The notes under the pieces were generated by a model. The model searched no databases. It saw nothing but the letters and a program-made list of their open reading frames with translations, and had not been told where the DNA came from. Made by a program: the position numbers and the translations under genes. 64,000 nucleotides of DNA from Duganella dendranthematis (GTDB lineage Bacteria; Pseudomonadota; Gammaproteobacteria; Burkholderiales; Burkholderiaceae_D). Location: the NCBI RefSeq assembly GCF_012849375.1, contig NZ_CP051684.1, positions 3,534,001 through 3,598,000 on the forward strand. Reading direction: 5' to 3'. Shown here piece by piece: positions 41,753 to 52,931 of this stretch (the stretch's first letter is position 1; each line of letters begins with the position of its first letter).

Positions 41753-43524
41753 GCCGCTCCAACAATGTGAACACCTCCCGCGTGGCCGCCTCCAAAGGCG
41801 TGGCCTTCTCCAAGAGCCCAGTGCTGGCAGTGCGTCTGCCGACCTGGCGTTCGCGCGTGGTGCTGTTCGTATTGTTCGCCGCCTTCGTGGCGCTGGGCGT
41901 GCGCGCATTGTGGTTGCAGGGCGTGTCGACCCAGTTCCTGCAAAAGCAGGGCGCCAGCCGCTATATGCACACGCTGGAACTGCCGGCGACGCGCGGCAAG
42001 ATCACTGACCGCGACGGCCAGGTGCTGGCGTCGTCGGTGCCGGTCAAGGCCATCTGGGCGATCCCGGAAGACGTGCAGGAAGCGCCGCCGGCCAAGCTGA
42101 AACAGCTGGCCAAGCTGCTCGACATGACCGACGCCGAGCTGCAGAAAAAACTCGACTCGGACCGCAGCTTCGTCTACCTGAAACGCCAGGTGGAGCAGGA
42201 CGTGTCTGACCAGATCGCGAAGCTGGATATCGACGGCATCCAGACCCGCAAGGAATACAAGCGCTTCTACCCGCAGGGCGAAGTGACAACCCACGTGGTG
42301 GGCTTCACCAACGTTGAAGACCAGGGCCAGGAATCGATGGAACTGGCGCAGCAGAAAACCCTGCAAGGCATGACCGGTAGCCGTCGCGTGATCAAGGACC
42401 GCCTGGGCCACATCGTTGAAGATATCGAGTCGGTGCGCGAGCCGCACGACGGCAAGGACTTGACGCTGTCGATCGACAGCAAGATCCAGTACATCGCGTT
42501 CACGCAGGTGAAGGACGCGGTGGAGAAGTTCCACGCCAAGGCCGGTGCGGCCGTGGTGCTGGACGTGCACACCGGCGAAGTGCTGGCGCTGGCCAACTGG
42601 CCAACCTACAACCCGAACGACCGCTCCAAGCTGACCGGTGAACAGCTGCGCAACCGCGTGATGACCGACACCTTCGAGCCGGGATCGTCGCTGAAGCCTT
42701 TCACCGTGGGCCTGGCGCTGGACGAGAAACGCATCACGCCGCATACCATGTTCGACACCGGCGCCGGTTCGGCGCTGATCGGCGGCCATATCATTCACGA
42801 TACGCACCCGCACTATCTGATCGACGTGCAGACCATCATCCAGAAGTCCTCCAACATCGGCACGTCGAAGATCGCGCTGGGCATGCCGGCACAGGATATG
42901 TGGGAGATGTTCACCAAGGTCGGTTTCGGCCAGCAGCCGAAGTGGGGCTTTCCCGGTGCGGTGGCGGGCCGCGTGCGTCCGTATAAATCGTGGCGCGTGG
43001 TCGAGCAAGCCAATATGAGCTTCGGCCAAGGTATCTCGGTGTCGCTGATCCAGCTGGCGCGCGCCTACATGATCTTCGCCCGCGATGGCGACATCATTCC
43101 GCTGTCGTTCCAGAAAGTGACCGAGGCGCCGCATGGCACGCCTGTGGTCAGCCCGAAGACCGCCGCTGAAATGCGCGAAATGCTGGAAATGGTCACGCAG
43201 CCAGGCGGCTCCGCCGTCAAGGCGCAAGTGCCGGGCTATCGCGTCGGCGGCAAGACCGGTACCGCGCAGAAGGTGCTCAACGGCCGCTACTCGCAATCCA
43301 AATATATTGGTAACTTCATCGGCATGGCGCCGATGTCGAATCCGCGCTTCATCATCGCCGTCATGATCGACGAACCGGGCGGTCCGGTGCACGTCGGCGG
43401 CGACGTCGCCGGTCCGGTGTTCTCGGCACTGGCGGCGCAGGCGCTGCGCGCCAAGAACGTGGCGCCGGACTCGGACCTGACCCATATCATCATTCCTGAA
43501 TCTGCAGCACAGGGGAACATGTGA
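41749..43524 (+). CDS. ftsI: septal peptidoglycan transpeptidase PBP3
   Basis: This encodes 591 residues with an N-terminal anchor (VVLFVLFAAFVALGVRALWLQ, about 42-62). The pedestal domain carries ELPATRGKITDRDGQVLASS. The transpeptidase domain has the active-site motif PGSSLKPF (SxxK), SSN in QKSSNIGTSK, and KTG in GGKTGTAQK. It crosslinks septal peptidoglycan together with FtsW. The N-terminal cytoplasmic tail (about 40 residues) is average. It overlaps ftsL and murE by 4 bases. Confidence 0.95.
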   Translation: MSRSNNVNTSRVAASKGVAFSKSPVLAVRLPTWRSRVVLFVLFAAFVALGVRALWLQGVSTQFLQKQGASRYMHTLELPATRGKITDRDGQVLASSVPVKAIWAIPEDVQEAPPAKLKQLAKLLDMTDAELQKKLDSDRSFVYLKRQVEQDVSDQIAKLDIDGIQTRKEYKRFYPQGEVTTHVVGFTNVEDQGQESMELAQQKTLQGMTGSRRVIKDRLGHIVEDIESVREPHDGKDLTLSIDSKIQYIAFTQVKDAVEKFHAKAGAAVVLDVHTGEVLALANWPTYNPNDRSKLTGEQLRNRVMTDTFEPGSSLKPFTVGLALDEKRITPHTMFDTGAGSALIGGHIIHDTHPHYLIDVQTIIQKSSNIGTSKIALGMPAQDMWEMFTKVGFGQQPKWGFPGAVAGRVRPYKSWRVVEQANMSFGQGISVSLIQLARAYMIFARDGDIIPLSFQKVTEAPHGTPVVSPKTAAEMREMLEMVTQPGGSAVKAQVPGYRVGGKTGTAQKVLNGRYSQSKYIGNFIGMAPMSNPRFIIAVMIDEPGGPVHVGGDVAGPVFSALAAQALRAKNVAPDSDLTHIIIPESAAQGNM

Positions 43525-45080
43525 CGACTTCTACTTTCGACCCTTTGGCTATTGCAGCCGCAATCCGCAAGCTGGCGCCAGGCGCGCAGTTGGCGTCGGA
43601 TTCGCGTCGCATCAAGCTGGGCGATGTGTTCTTTGCCTATCCGGGCGACGCCGGCGATGGCCGCAGCTTTATCGACGGCGCCATCGAACAGGGCGCGGCG
43701 CTGATCGTGCTCGATCCGGCTGGCTTTGCGTGGAACGACAAGTGGAGCGTGCCTTACCTGACGGTCGAGGACCTGAAAAAGAACGCCGGCGTCATCGCGC
43801 ACGCTTTCTATGCGCAGCCGGATGCCGGCATGTTCACCGTGGCCGTTACCGGCACCAACGGCAAGACCTCCAGCGCCGTGTGGCTGGGCCAGGCCCTGTC
43901 GCGCGGCGGCGAACCGGCTGCCGTCATTGGCACGCTGGGTGTGGGCGTGTTCCGTCCGCGCGGTGAAGTGGATTACGACGTCACCGGCTACACAACGCCG
44001 GACGCGGTGCTGCTGGCGCGTTCGCTGGCGGACCTGCGCGACAAAGGCGCGACCTCGCTGGCGATTGAAGCCTCGTCGATTGGCCTGGAACAGGGCCGCC
44101 TGTCGGGCATGCGCTTCGACGTGGCGCTGTTCACCAACTTGACGCGCGACCACCTGGACTACCACGGCACCATGGAAGCCTACGAGGCGGCCAAGCTCAA
44201 GCTCTTCCAGTGGCCTGGCCTGAAAACCGCCGTCGTCAATCTGGACGATCCAGCGGGTGTGCGCATCATCGATCACCTGAAAGCGCAGGCTGCGCCGCTG
44301 GCCGGCGAGATTCCATTGATCGGCTACACGCTGCACGACAGCACCGCGCGTCCGGACATCGACGGCGTGCTGATACTGCGCGCCAGCCAGCTGCGCGCAG
44401 GCCGCAGCGGCGGCACCGAATTCCATCTGGAGTGCGCGCTGGGCGTGGCGCAAGTGCGCACGCATCTGGTGGGCGGCTTCAATATCAGCAATGCGCTCGG
44501 CGTGATGGGCGCGATGCTGGCCAAAGGCCTGGGCCTGCGCGCCGCCATCGAAGCGGTGGAAGCACTGGAGCCGGCGCCGGGCCGCATGCAGCAAGTCGGC
44601 GGCCATGATGCACCGCTGATCGTCATCGACTACGCACACACGCCGGACGCGCTGGAGAAGACCCTGGCCGCGCTGCGTCCTGTGGCCACCGACCGCGGCG
44701 GCCAGCTGTGGTGCGTGTTCGGCTGCGGCGGCGACCGTGATCCGGGCAAGCGTCCGCAGATGGGCAAGCTGGCGCAGGCCGCCGACCACGTGCTGGTCAC
44801 CAGCGACAATCCGCGCAGCGAAGATCCGCATTCGATCATCGAACAGATTTTGGCCGGCATGGACCAGAACAATCCGGCATCGACGGTGCAGGCGCTGGAT
44901 GACCGCGCCGCCGCCATCCTGTCGGCAGTCAAGCATGCGGCCAAGCCGGATGTGATCCTGCTGGCCGGTAAAGGCCACGAGCCGTACCAGGAAATCAAAG
45001 GCAAGAAGCTGCCATTCTCCGACGCCGATCATGCGCAACTGGCGCTGTCGGCACGCTTAACCATGATGAGGACGAATTAA
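43521..45080 (+). CDS. murE: UDP-MurNAc-L-Ala-D-Glu:meso-diaminopimelate ligase
   Basis: This encodes 519 residues from GTG 43521, overlapping ftsI. It is a Mur ligase with TGTNGKTSSAVWLGQAL (ATP loop), the lysine-loop region EASSIGLEQGRLSG, LTRDHLDYHG, and DYAHTPDALEKTL. The specificity motif DNPR in VTSDNPRSEDP indicates meso-diaminopimelate rather than lysine. It adds the third residue to the stem peptide in the cytoplasm. murF follows immediately, sharing one base with the stop. Confidence 0.95.
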   Translation: MTTSTFDPLAIAAAIRKLAPGAQLASDSRRIKLGDVFFAYPGDAGDGRSFIDGAIEQGAALIVLDPAGFAWNDKWSVPYLTVEDLKKNAGVIAHAFYAQPDAGMFTVAVTGTNGKTSSAVWLGQALSRGGEPAAVIGTLGVGVFRPRGEVDYDVTGYTTPDAVLLARSLADLRDKGATSLAIEASSIGLEQGRLSGMRFDVALFTNLTRDHLDYHGTMEAYEAAKLKLFQWPGLKTAVVNLDDPAGVRIIDHLKAQAAPLAGEIPLIGYTLHDSTARPDIDGVLILRASQLRAGRSGGTEFHLECALGVAQVRTHLVGGFNISNALGVMGAMLAKGLGLRAAIEAVEALEPAPGRMQQVGGHDAPLIVIDYAHTPDALEKTLAALRPVATDRGGQLWCVFGCGGDRDPGKRPQMGKLAQAADHVLVTSDNPRSEDPHSIIEQILAGMDQNNPASTVQALDDRAAAILSAVKHAAKPDVILLAGKGHEPYQEIKGKKLPFSDADHAQLALSARLTMMRTN

Positions 45081-46465
45081 TGCGTGCAGCACTCGCACAA
45101 ATTCTGCCTTCCCTGACCGGCGCCCGCCTTGTGGGTGACGGCGAAGTTGTATTCAACGGCGTCTCCACCGACAGCCGTAGTGTCATCGCAGCCAATCTGT
45201 TCGTCGCGCTGCGCGGCGAAGTGTTCGACGCTCATAGCTTCCTGCCGCAGGCAGCGGAGAAGGGCGTCGCCGCCGTCATCGTCGAAGAACTGCCGGACGG
45301 CTTTACGCTGCCGGCCATCGTGGTGCCGAATACGCTGGTGGCGCTGGGCCAGATCGCCAACTACTGGCGCAAGCAGTTCAGCATGCCGGTCATCGGCGTC
45401 ACCGGCAGCAATGGCAAGACCACGGTCAAGGAGATGATCTCCGCGATCCTGGCGGCAGCACACGGCGAAGAAGGCCGCCTGGCCACGCGCGGCAACCTGA
45501 ATAACGAAATCGGCGTGCCACTGACGCTGTTCCGTATGGACGCCAGCCAGCATTCGGCCGTGATCGAGATGGGCATGAACCATCCGGGCGAAATCGGCCG
45601 CCTGGCCGCCATCGCCGGCGCCAACATTGCCATGGTCAACAACGCCCAGCGCGAACACCAGGAATTCATGCACACCGTGGAAGCAGTCGCGCGCGAAAAC
45701 GGCGCCGTGCTGGCCGCGCTGCCGACCGACGGTGTCGCGGTATTCCCGCATGGCGACGAGTTCACGCCGGTGTGGGAAGAGCTGTCGGCCGGGCGTCGCA
45801 TGCTGCGCTTCGGCTTGAGCAAGGAAGCGGAAGTCAGCTGCACTTTCCGCGCCAGCGATTTCGAAAGCGAGATGTTCATCACTATCTGCGAAAGCGAGGC
45901 CGATACGCAGCAGTTCTTCGTGCGCCTGCAAGCGGCCGGTGAGCACAACGTGCGCAATGCGCTGGCTGCGGTGGCGTGCACTTACGCCGCCGGCATCGCG
46001 CTGGAAAAGATCAAGCTGGGACTCGACACCTTTGCGCCGGTCAGCGGCCGCCTGCAGAAGAAACAAGCCGCCAATGGTGCGGTGGTCATCGACGATACCT
46101 ACAACGCCAATCCGGATTCGGTGCGCGCTGCCATCGACGTGCTGTCGAAAGCCGCCGCGCCGCGCATTCTGGTGCTTGGCGATATGGGCGAAGTCGGCAC
46201 GCAGGGCCGCGAGTTCCACGAAGAAGTCGGCGCGTACGCGCAAACGAAAGGCATCGAAACGGTGCTGGTTACAGGCGAACTGGCTGCGCACATCAACGGC
46301 GCACGTGTTCGTCATTTTGAAAACTTTGGCGATTTGCTGGCTGCTGTCGAAGCAGCGGTATCGCCTGATGCAACTGTATTAATCAAGGGCTCCCGTTTCA
46401 TGAAAATGGAGCGGGTCGTGCAGCATTTGATTGGGTCGCAACAAGCTAACAAGGAAAGTCACTAA
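45080..46465 (+). CDS. murF: UDP-MurNAc-tripeptide:D-Ala-D-Ala ligase
   Basis: This encodes 461 residues. Its ATP loop is [18 protein letters not shown], followed by [32 protein letters not shown], the [16 protein letters not shown] segment, and LGDMGEVG near the C-terminal domain. It attaches D-Ala-D-Ala to complete the pentapeptide precursor. The start shares one base with the murE stop, and mraY begins 2 bases after its stop. Confidence 0.95.
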   Translation: MRAALAQILPSLTGARLVGDGEVVFNGVSTDSRSVIAANLFVALRGEVFDAHSFLPQAAEKGVAAVIVEELPDGFTLPAIVVPNTLVALGQIANYWRKQFSMPVIGVTGSNGKTTVKEMISAILAAAHGEEGRLATRGNLNNEIGVPLTLFRMDASQHSAVIEMGMNHPGEIGRLAAIAGANIAMVNNAQREHQEFMHTVEAVARENGAVLAALPTDGVAVFPHGDEFTPVWEELSAGRRMLRFGLSKEAEVSCTFRASDFESEMFITICESEADTQQFFVRLQAAGEHNVRNALAAVACTYAAGIALEKIKLGLDTFAPVSGRLQKKQAANGAVVIDDTYNANPDSVRAAIDVLSKAAAPRILVLGDMGEVGTQGREFHEEVGAYAQTKGIETVLVTGELAAHINGARVRHFENFGDLLAAVEAAVSPDATVLIKGSRFMKMERVVQHLIGSQQANKESH

Positions 46466-46467
46466 TC

Positions 46468-47637
46468 ATGCTGCTCTGGCTCGCACAATTTTTCCAGCAG
46501 GACGTCGGGTTACTCCGGGTGTTCAACTTCATCACGTTCCGCGCGGTGTTCGCCACCGCGACGGCGTTGTTCATCGGCCTGGCCGCTGGTCCGTTCGTGA
46601 TCCGCAAGCTGACCGCGATGAAGTATGGCCAGGCCGTGCGTACCGATGGTCCGCAGACCCACCTGAAAAAACAAGGCACGCCGACCATGGGCGGTGTGTT
46701 GATCCTGCTGTCGATCGCGATTTCCACGCTGCTATGGTGCGATTTGTCTAACCGTTTGATCTGGCCTGTGCTGATCGTCACGCTGGGCTTCGGCGCGGTG
46801 GGCTGGGTGGATGACTACCGGAAGGTGGTGTACCAGGACCCGGAAGGCATGCGTTCGCGCGAAAAGTACTTCTGGCAGTCGCTGGTCGGCATCGCCGCCG
46901 CGCTGTACCTGGCGTTTTCGGTGTCGGCGCCGAGCACTTCGCAGGTGTTCGAGCTGTTTTTCGCCTGGGTGCGTTCCGGCTTCGAGATGGACCTGCCGCC
47001 CAAGGCTGACTTGATTGTGCCGTTCTTTAAGACCATCAGCTATCCGCTGGGCGTGTGGGGCTTCATCGCGTTGACCTACTGTGTCATCGTCGGCTCGTCC
47101 AACGCCGTTAACTTCACTGACGGCCTGGATGGCCTGGCCATCATGCCGACGATTATGGTCGGCTCGGCCCTCGGCCTGTTCGCTTACCTGACCGGTAGCG
47201 CCAACTATTCGAAGTATCTGTTCCTGCCGCATATTCCTGGCGCGGGCGAACTGATTATCTTCTGCGGCGCGCTGGCTGGTGCTGGTCTGGCGTTCCTGTG
47301 GTTTAACACCCATCCGGCGCAGGTGTTCATGGGGGACGTCGGCGCGTTGGCGCTGGGCGGCGCGCTGGGCACCATTGCGGTGATCGTGCGTCAGGAGATT
47401 GTGTTGTTCATCATGGGTGGCATCTTCGTTGCGGAGACGGTGTCGGTGATGATCCAGGTGGTGTGGTTCAAGTACACCAAGAAGCGTTATGGCACCGGCC
47501 GTCGCGTGTTCCTGATGGCGCCACTGCATCACCACTTTGAACAAAAAGGCTGGAAAGAGACCCAGGTCGTCGTTCGCTTCTGGATTGTGACGATGATTCT
47601 GGTACTGGTTGGACTCTCAACGTTGAAACTGCGCTGA
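46468..47637 (+). CDS. mraY: phospho-MurNAc-pentapeptide translocase
   Basis: This encodes 389 residues with about ten membrane segments. Conserved cytoplasmic motifs are [20 protein letters not shown] (with the Asp-Asp pair), [14 protein letters not shown] and the late [14 protein letters not shown]. It transfers phospho-MurNAc-pentapeptide to undecaprenyl phosphate, forming lipid I. Length matches beta-proteobacterial homologues, which carry an extra loop near residues 150-190 ([20 protein letters not shown]). Confidence 0.96.
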   Translation: MLLWLAQFFQQDVGLLRVFNFITFRAVFATATALFIGLAAGPFVIRKLTAMKYGQAVRTDGPQTHLKKQGTPTMGGVLILLSIAISTLLWCDLSNRLIWPVLIVTLGFGAVGWVDDYRKVVYQDPEGMRSREKYFWQSLVGIAAALYLAFSVSAPSTSQVFELFFAWVRSGFEMDLPPKADLIVPFFKTISYPLGVWGFIALTYCVIVGSSNAVNFTDGLDGLAIMPTIMVGSALGLFAYLTGSANYSKYLFLPHIPGAGELIIFCGALAGAGLAFLWFNTHPAQVFMGDVGALALGGALGTIAVIVRQEIVLFIMGGIFVAETVSVMIQVVWFKYTKKRYGTGRRVFLMAPLHHHFEQKGWKETQVVVRFWIVTMILVLVGLSTLKLR

Positions 47638-49244
47638 TGATTTACGACGGCAAAAACGCACTGGTTTTAGGGCTGGGAGAATCCGGCCTGGCGATGGCGC
47701 TGTGGCTTGCCCGCAGCGGCGCGCGCGTGCGCGTGGCCGATACGCGTGAGTCGCCGGATCGCCTTCCTGCTTTGCGTGCCGCCGTGCCGGATGCGGAATT
47801 TGTCGCCGGCCCATTTGCCGCGTCGCTGCTGGAAGGCGTGGACTTCGTCACCGTCAGCCCGGGCCTGGCGCCAGGCCGCGACTTGAAAGAGATTGCGCCG
47901 GCCGCCGCTGCCGCCGGCATTGAAGTGTGGGGCGAGATCGAACTGTTCGCGCAGGCGCTGGAAGCGCTGAAGGCGGAACGCGGCTACGCGCCGAAAGTCA
48001 TCGCCATCACCGGCACCAATGGCAAGACCACTGTCACCACGCTGGTCGGACAGCTGTGCGAGCGCGCCGGCAAGACCGTGCGCGTGGCCGGCAACATCAG
48101 CCCCGCTGCGCTGGACGTGCTGCGTGAAGTGCTGGACGCCTCGCCAGCGCCGGCCGCCCCGGCCGGCCAGGACGCATCCGATGCCGCGCCAGCCGACGAC
48201 GCCGTCGCTCCGCCTGCTGCCGACGCGCCATCGCCCACCACGCAGCTGCCGGAAGTCTGGGTACTCGAACTCTCGTCCTTCCAACTGCAGACCACCTTCA
48301 CGCTGGAAGCCGACGCGGCGACCGTATTGAACGTGACACAGGATCACCTGGACTGGCACGGCGACATGCCATCGTACGCCGCCGCCAAGCACCGCATCTT
48401 TGCCGCCAATACCGTGCGCGTCCTGAATCGCGACGACGCCACCACCATGCGCATGGCCAGCGCCACCGGCCATAACGTCACCTTCGGCACGGACGCGCCA
48501 GTCCTGCGCGACGACCTTGGCCTGAACAACGAGCGCGGCGTGCTGTGGCTGGCCACCGCCGTTCCGGCCGAAGAAGAGGGCGAACCGAAGAAGCGCAAAA
48601 AGAACGATCCTCCGCCACCGCCAGTGGAATGCATCGTCAAGAACCTGATGCCGGCCGACGCGCTGCAAATCCGCGGCGTCCACAACGCCGCCAACGCGCT
48701 GGCCGCGCTGGCTCTGTGCCGCGCCATCGACCTGCCGCTGGCGCCGCTGCTGCACGGCCTGCGCGAATATCGCGGCCAGCCGCATCGCGTGGAACTGGTC
48801 AGCGCCATCAATGAAGTTGAATACTACGACGACAGCAAAGGCACAAACGTCGGCGCCACCGTGGCCGCACTGAATGGACTGGGCAAAGCCTTCACCGGCG
48901 CCAACCAGCGCCTGGTGGTCATCATGGGCGGCGACGGCAAAGGCCAGGACTTTGCGCCATTGGCCGACCCGACCGCGCAGTTTGCCCGCGCCGTGCTGCT
49001 GATCGGCCGCGACGCGCCGCAGATTCGCGCCGCGCTGCAAAACACCGGCGTCGCGCTGGAAGACTGCGGCACCGACCTGCCGCAAGCCGTCAAGCGCGCC
49101 AGCGAACTGGCGCAAGCCGGCGACGCCGTGCTGCTGTCGCCGGCTTGCGCCAGCATGGATATGTTCAAGAACTACGCGCATCGCGCCCAGGTGTTCATCG
49201 ACACCGTGCGTGACATCGCTCTCGACGCGGGACAGGAGATCTGA
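47637..49244 (+). CDS. murD: UDP-MurNAc-L-alanine:D-glutamate ligase with two low-complexity inserts
   Basis: This encodes 535 residues, against about 440-500 in most homologues. The core is intact: [20 protein letters not shown] at the N-terminus, [19 protein letters not shown] (ATP loop, 124-132 region), [46 protein letters not shown] and [13 protein letters not shown]. Two inserts explain the length. An Ala/Pro/Asp-rich stretch lies at about residues 167-204 between AALDVLREV and the ELSSFQL strand. A charged then poly-Pro stretch lies at about 309-334 ([18 protein letters not shown]). Both are probably surface loops. It adds D-Glu to UDP-MurNAc-Ala. Confidence 0.95.
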   Translation: MIYDGKNALVLGLGESGLAMALWLARSGARVRVADTRESPDRLPALRAAVPDAEFVAGPFAASLLEGVDFVTVSPGLAPGRDLKEIAPAAAAAGIEVWGEIELFAQALEALKAERGYAPKVIAITGTNGKTTVTTLVGQLCERAGKTVRVAGNISPAALDVLREVLDASPAPAAPAGQDASDAAPADDAVAPPAADAPSPTTQLPEVWVLELSSFQLQTTFTLEADAATVLNVTQDHLDWHGDMPSYAAAKHRIFAANTVRVLNRDDATTMRMASATGHNVTFGTDAPVLRDDLGLNNERGVLWLATAVPAEEEGEPKKRKKNDPPPPPVECIVKNLMPADALQIRGVHNAANALAALALCRAIDLPLAPLLHGLREYRGQPHRVELVSAINEVEYYDDSKGTNVGATVAALNGLGKAFTGANQRLVVIMGGDGKGQDFAPLADPTAQFARAVLLIGRDAPQIRAALQNTGVALEDCGTDLPQAVKRASELAQAGDAVLLSPACASMDMFKNYAHRAQVFIDTVRDIALDAGQEI

Positions 49245-50464
49245 TGCCGCTCCAGCTGCCATTCCGCTTTGGCGCCAAGTCGGCCGAATCGCCGATGGAT
49301 AGCCGCGCGCGGCAGTCGAAGATGATGGAGTACGACCAGCCGCTGGTCTGGGTCACCCTGTTGCTGATGCTGCTGGGGATGGTGATGGTGTACTCGGCAT
49401 CCATCTCGCTGCCGGATTCGCCGAAGTTCGCCAACTATGTCCGCTGGCAGAATACCTACTTCCTGCAGCGCCAGGCGATGTTCATCGCCGTGTCGCTGAT
49501 CGCCGGCCTGTTCGTGTTCCGCATCCGCATCGCCGACTTGCAGAAGGCCGCGCCGTACCTGTTCATCGGCACGCTGGTGTTATTGGTGGCGGTGCTGATT
49601 CCCGGCCTGGGCGTGGTGGTCAACGGTGGCCGCCGCTGGTTGTCGCTGCGCGTGTTTAACGTCCAGCCTTCGGAATTGATGAAGGTCGTGGCCGTGCTAT
49701 ACGCCGCCGACTACACGGTGCGCAAACAGCAATACATGCACAAGCTGACCAAAGGCTTTATGCCGATGGCGGCGGCGGTCGGCTTCGTCGGCCTGTTGCT
49801 GCTGCTGGAGCCGGACCTCGGCGCTTTCGGTGTGATCGTCTGCATTGCCATGGGCATCCTGTTCCTGGGCGGGATCAATGCCATCTGGTTCGGCGGTATC
49901 GGCGCCGTGCTGGTGGTGATCTTCGGTTCCATCATCGCGCTGTCCAAGTTCCGCCGCGAGCGCTACTTCGCCTACCTCAATCCGTGGGAAGAAGACAACG
50001 CGATGAACAAGGCTTATCAGCTGACGCACTCGCTGATCGCTTTTGGACGTGGCGAGATTTTCGGCGTAGGCCTTGGCGGCAGCGTCGAGAAGCTGCACTA
50101 TTTGCCGGAAGCGCATACCGATTTCCTGCTGGCGGTGATCGGTGAAGAACTGGGCCTGGCCGGCGTGCTGGTGGTGATCGCGCTGTTCTACTGGATCATC
50201 AAGCGCGCCTTCGATATCGGCCGCCAGGCCATCGCCATCGACCAGACCTTTGCCGGCCTTACCGCCAAGGGCATCGGCATCTGGATCGGCGTGCAGACGT
50301 TTATCAACATGGGCGTGAATCTGGGTTTACTGCCAACCAAGGGCTTGACCCTGCCGCTGATGAGCTATGGCGGCACGGGTGTTGTGATTAACTGCGTCGG
50401 ACTCGCGATCCTGCTCCGGATCGACTACGAGAACCGGGTTCTGATGCGTGGTGGCAGACTATGA
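49244..50464 (+). CDS. ftsW: septal peptidoglycan polymerase FtsW (SEDS family)
   Basis: This encodes 406 residues with ten predicted membrane segments and a cytoplasmic N-tail of about 40 residues. SEDS hallmarks are GGRRWLSL (after segment 3), [30 protein letters not shown], the catalytic-Asp region in the large loop ([17 protein letters not shown]), and [16 protein letters not shown]. It polymerises glycan strands with FtsI. Start and stop overlap murD by one base and murG by four. Confidence 0.95.
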   Translation: MPLQLPFRFGAKSAESPMDSRARQSKMMEYDQPLVWVTLLLMLLGMVMVYSASISLPDSPKFANYVRWQNTYFLQRQAMFIAVSLIAGLFVFRIRIADLQKAAPYLFIGTLVLLVAVLIPGLGVVVNGGRRWLSLRVFNVQPSELMKVVAVLYAADYTVRKQQYMHKLTKGFMPMAAAVGFVGLLLLLEPDLGAFGVIVCIAMGILFLGGINAIWFGGIGAVLVVIFGSIIALSKFRRERYFAYLNPWEEDNAMNKAYQLTHSLIAFGRGEIFGVGLGGSVEKLHYLPEAHTDFLLAVIGEELGLAGVLVVIALFYWIIKRAFDIGRQAIAIDQTFAGLTAKGIGIWIGVQTFINMGVNLGLLPTKGLTLPLMSYGGTGVVINCVGLAILLRIDYENRVLMRGGRL

Positions 50465-51540
50465 AACGATTGATGATTATGGCGGCCGGTACGGGCGGTC
50501 ATATTTTCCCTGGCCTGGCGATCGCGCAAACCATGCGCGCGCGCGGCTGGGAAGTGAGCTGGCTGGGCACCTCCACCGGTATGGAGCAGGACCTGGTGCC
50601 CAAGCACGGCATCGCCATGGACAGCATCCACTTCACCGGCATGCGCGGCAAGGGCATCAAGCACTCGCTGGGCGGCGCGCTGAAGATGGTCAAGGCGTTC
50701 AAGGATTGCTTCAGTTTCATCGGCCGCCGCAGGCCGAGCGTTGTGATGGGTATGGGCGGTTATGTGACCGTGCCGGGTGGCCTGATGTCGCGCATGCGCG
50801 GCACGCCGCTGGTGCTGGTGAACGCCGACGCGGCGCTGCTGCTGTCGAATAAAACGCTGGTGCCGTTCGCGGACCGGGTGTGCTTTGGTTTCCCTGCCAA
50901 TTTCGGCAGCGCTGCAGGTAAAGCAGTGGTCACTGGTAATCCGGTGCGCAAGGAGATCCTGGACATGGCAACGCCGGCCGAGCGTTTCGCCGGCCGCGAA
51001 GGTCCGTTGCGCATTCTGGTGGTGGGCGGCAGCCTGGGCGCCAAAGCGCTGAACGACAGCTTGCCGGCCGCGCTGGCGCTGATCCCGGAAGGCCAGCGTC
51101 CGCTGGTGACCCACCAGTCGGGCAAGAAGAATATCGATGCGCTGCGGGCGGCGTATCAGCAGGCCGGCGTAACGGCCAACGTGGTCGACTTCATCGACGA
51201 TATGGCTGCGGCTTACAGCGTTGCGGATCTGGTGATCTGCCGCGCCGGCGCCATCACGGTGTCGGAACTGACTGCGGCCGGCGTGGCCAGCGTGCTGGTG
51301 CCGTTCGTGGCCTCGACCACCAGCCACCAGCGCGACAACGCGCAGTGGATGGCGGCACAGAAGGCGGCGATTCACATGCCGCAAACGGAATTGAGCGCGC
51401 AAGCAGTTGCGACGCTGTTGGAAACGCTGACCCGCGCCGCCTGCCTGGCCATGGCCACGGCGGCGCGCGAGGTCGGCAAGCGCGATGCGAATGAAGCAAT
51501 CGCACAGGTATTGGAAGAATTAGCATTGGATAAGCTGTGA
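50461..51540 (+). CDS. murG: lipid II synthase (GlcNAc transferase)
   Basis: This encodes 359 residues of the GT-B fold. The N-terminal glycine loop is [16 protein letters not shown], the second G-loop is [12 protein letters not shown], and the C-terminal domain has [23 protein letters not shown] and the UDP-GlcNAc-binding [16 protein letters not shown]. It works at the inner face of the membrane, adding GlcNAc to lipid I. It overlaps ftsW and murC by 4 bases. Confidence 0.95.
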   Translation: MKRLMIMAAGTGGHIFPGLAIAQTMRARGWEVSWLGTSTGMEQDLVPKHGIAMDSIHFTGMRGKGIKHSLGGALKMVKAFKDCFSFIGRRRPSVVMGMGGYVTVPGGLMSRMRGTPLVLVNADAALLLSNKTLVPFADRVCFGFPANFGSAAGKAVVTGNPVRKEILDMATPAERFAGREGPLRILVVGGSLGAKALNDSLPAALALIPEGQRPLVTHQSGKKNIDALRAAYQQAGVTANVVDFIDDMAAAYSVADLVICRAGAITVSELTAAGVASVLVPFVASTTSHQRDNAQWMAAQKAAIHMPQTELSAQAVATLLETLTRAACLAMATAAREVGKRDANEAIAQVLEELALDKL

Positions 51541-52928
51541 AACACAAAGTACAGAACATACACTTCGTCGGCATCGGCGGCAGCGGCATGAGCGGCATTG
51601 CGGAAGTGCTGCTCACGCTGGGCTACACCGTGTCCGGCTCGGACCTGGGCAGTAACGCTGTCACCCAGCGCCTGGCCGATATGGGCGCGATCGTGTATCA
51701 GGGCCACGCGGCGGAAAACATCGGCAAGGCGGACGTCGTCGTCACCTCCACAGCTGTACAGCAGGACAACCCGGAAGTTGTGGCGGCACGCAGCCGTAAA
51801 GTGCCGATCGTCCCGCGCGCGCTGATGCTGGGCGAGTTGATGCGCCTGAAGCGCGGCATCGCCATCGCCGGCACGCACGGCAAAACCACCACCACCAGCC
51901 TGGTGGCGTCCGTGCTGGCGGCGGGCGGTCTCGATCCGACCTTCGTTATTGGCGGCCGCCTGACCAGCGCCGGCGCCAACGCCAAACTGGGCACCGGCGA
52001 ATACCTGGTGGCGGAAGCCGACGAGTCGGACGCTTCGTTCCTGAATCTGACGCCGATGATCGAAGTGATCACGAATATCGACGCCGATCACATGGAAACC
52101 TACGAGCACGATTTCGAGAAGCTCAAGCAGGCTTTCGTCCACTTCACGCACCGTCTGCCGTTCTACGGTCGCGCCATGATGTGCATCGATGATCCGCATG
52201 TGCGCTCGATCCTGCCGCAGGTGACCAAGCCGGTGACCACCTACGGCTTCGCCGAAGATGCGGAAGTGCGCGCCGTGAACGCGCGCGCCGTCGGTGTGGA
52301 GATGCACTTCACCGTCAAGCAGGAAGGCTATCCGGACCTGGACGTGGTGCTGAACCAGCCAGGCATGCACAACGTGCAGAATGCCTGCTCGGCGATCGCC
52401 ATCGCGCGCGAGATCAATATCCCGGACAGCGCCACGCAAGCCGGCCTGGCTGGCTTTGCCGGTGTTGGCCGCCGCTTCACCAAATATGGCGATGTGGCCA
52501 TTCCTGGTGGCGGCGCATTCACGCTGGTGGACGACTTCGGCCATCATCCGCTGGAAATGGAAGTGACCATGGCCGCCGCGCGCGCCGCCTATCCGGGCCG
52601 CCGTCTGGTGCTGGCGTTCCAGCCGCACCGCTACAGCCGCACGCGCGACCTGTTCGAAGACTTCGTCAAAGTCCTCGGCGCGCCGGACGTGCTGGTGCTG
52701 GGCGAGGTGTATGCCGCCGGCGAAGCGCCGGTGGTGGCGGCCGATGGCCGCGCGCTGGCGCATGCATTGCGCGCACGCGGCAAGACGGAACCGATTTTTG
52801 TTGAGGTGATCGGCGATATGCCGGAGACCATCATGGGCGTGGTGCGTGACGGCGATGTCGTCATGACCATGGGCGCAGGCTCGATCAGCGGCGTCCCGGC
52901 CAAACTGACTAATTATCCAAAGGTCTGA
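51537..52928 (+). CDS. murC: UDP-MurNAc:L-alanine ligase
   Basis: This encodes 463 residues from GTG 51537, overlapping murG. The Rossmann-like N-terminal motif is [18 protein letters not shown], the ATP loop is [27 protein letters not shown] follows, then [10 protein letters not shown] and [26 protein letters not shown] lies in the C-terminal domain. It adds the first amino acid of the stem peptide. ddl starts 3 bases after its stop. Confidence 0.95.
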   Translation: MKHKVQNIHFVGIGGSGMSGIAEVLLTLGYTVSGSDLGSNAVTQRLADMGAIVYQGHAAENIGKADVVVTSTAVQQDNPEVVAARSRKVPIVPRALMLGELMRLKRGIAIAGTHGKTTTTSLVASVLAAGGLDPTFVIGGRLTSAGANAKLGTGEYLVAEADESDASFLNLTPMIEVITNIDADHMETYEHDFEKLKQAFVHFTHRLPFYGRAMMCIDDPHVRSILPQVTKPVTTYGFAEDAEVRAVNARAVGVEMHFTVKQEGYPDLDVVLNQPGMHNVQNACSAIAIAREINIPDSATQAGLAGFAGVGRRFTKYGDVAIPGGGAFTLVDDFGHHPLEMEVTMAAARAAYPGRRLVLAFQPHRYSRTRDLFEDFVKVLGAPDVLVLGEVYAAGEAPVVAADGRALAHALRARGKTEPIFVEVIGDMPETIMGVVRDGDVVMTMGAGSISGVPAKLTNYPKV

Positions 52929-52931
52929 ATC

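Noticed and set aside
43287..45038. Very long minus-strand frame opposite ftsI and murE
   Set aside because: It is an antisense frame kept open by high GC in the third codon position. The plus-strand frames have all Mur and PBP motifs. The same holds for the long antisense frames at 195-1367, 1064-2839, 4914-6704, 34144-35925, 41560-43485, 47667-49262 and 62204-63922.
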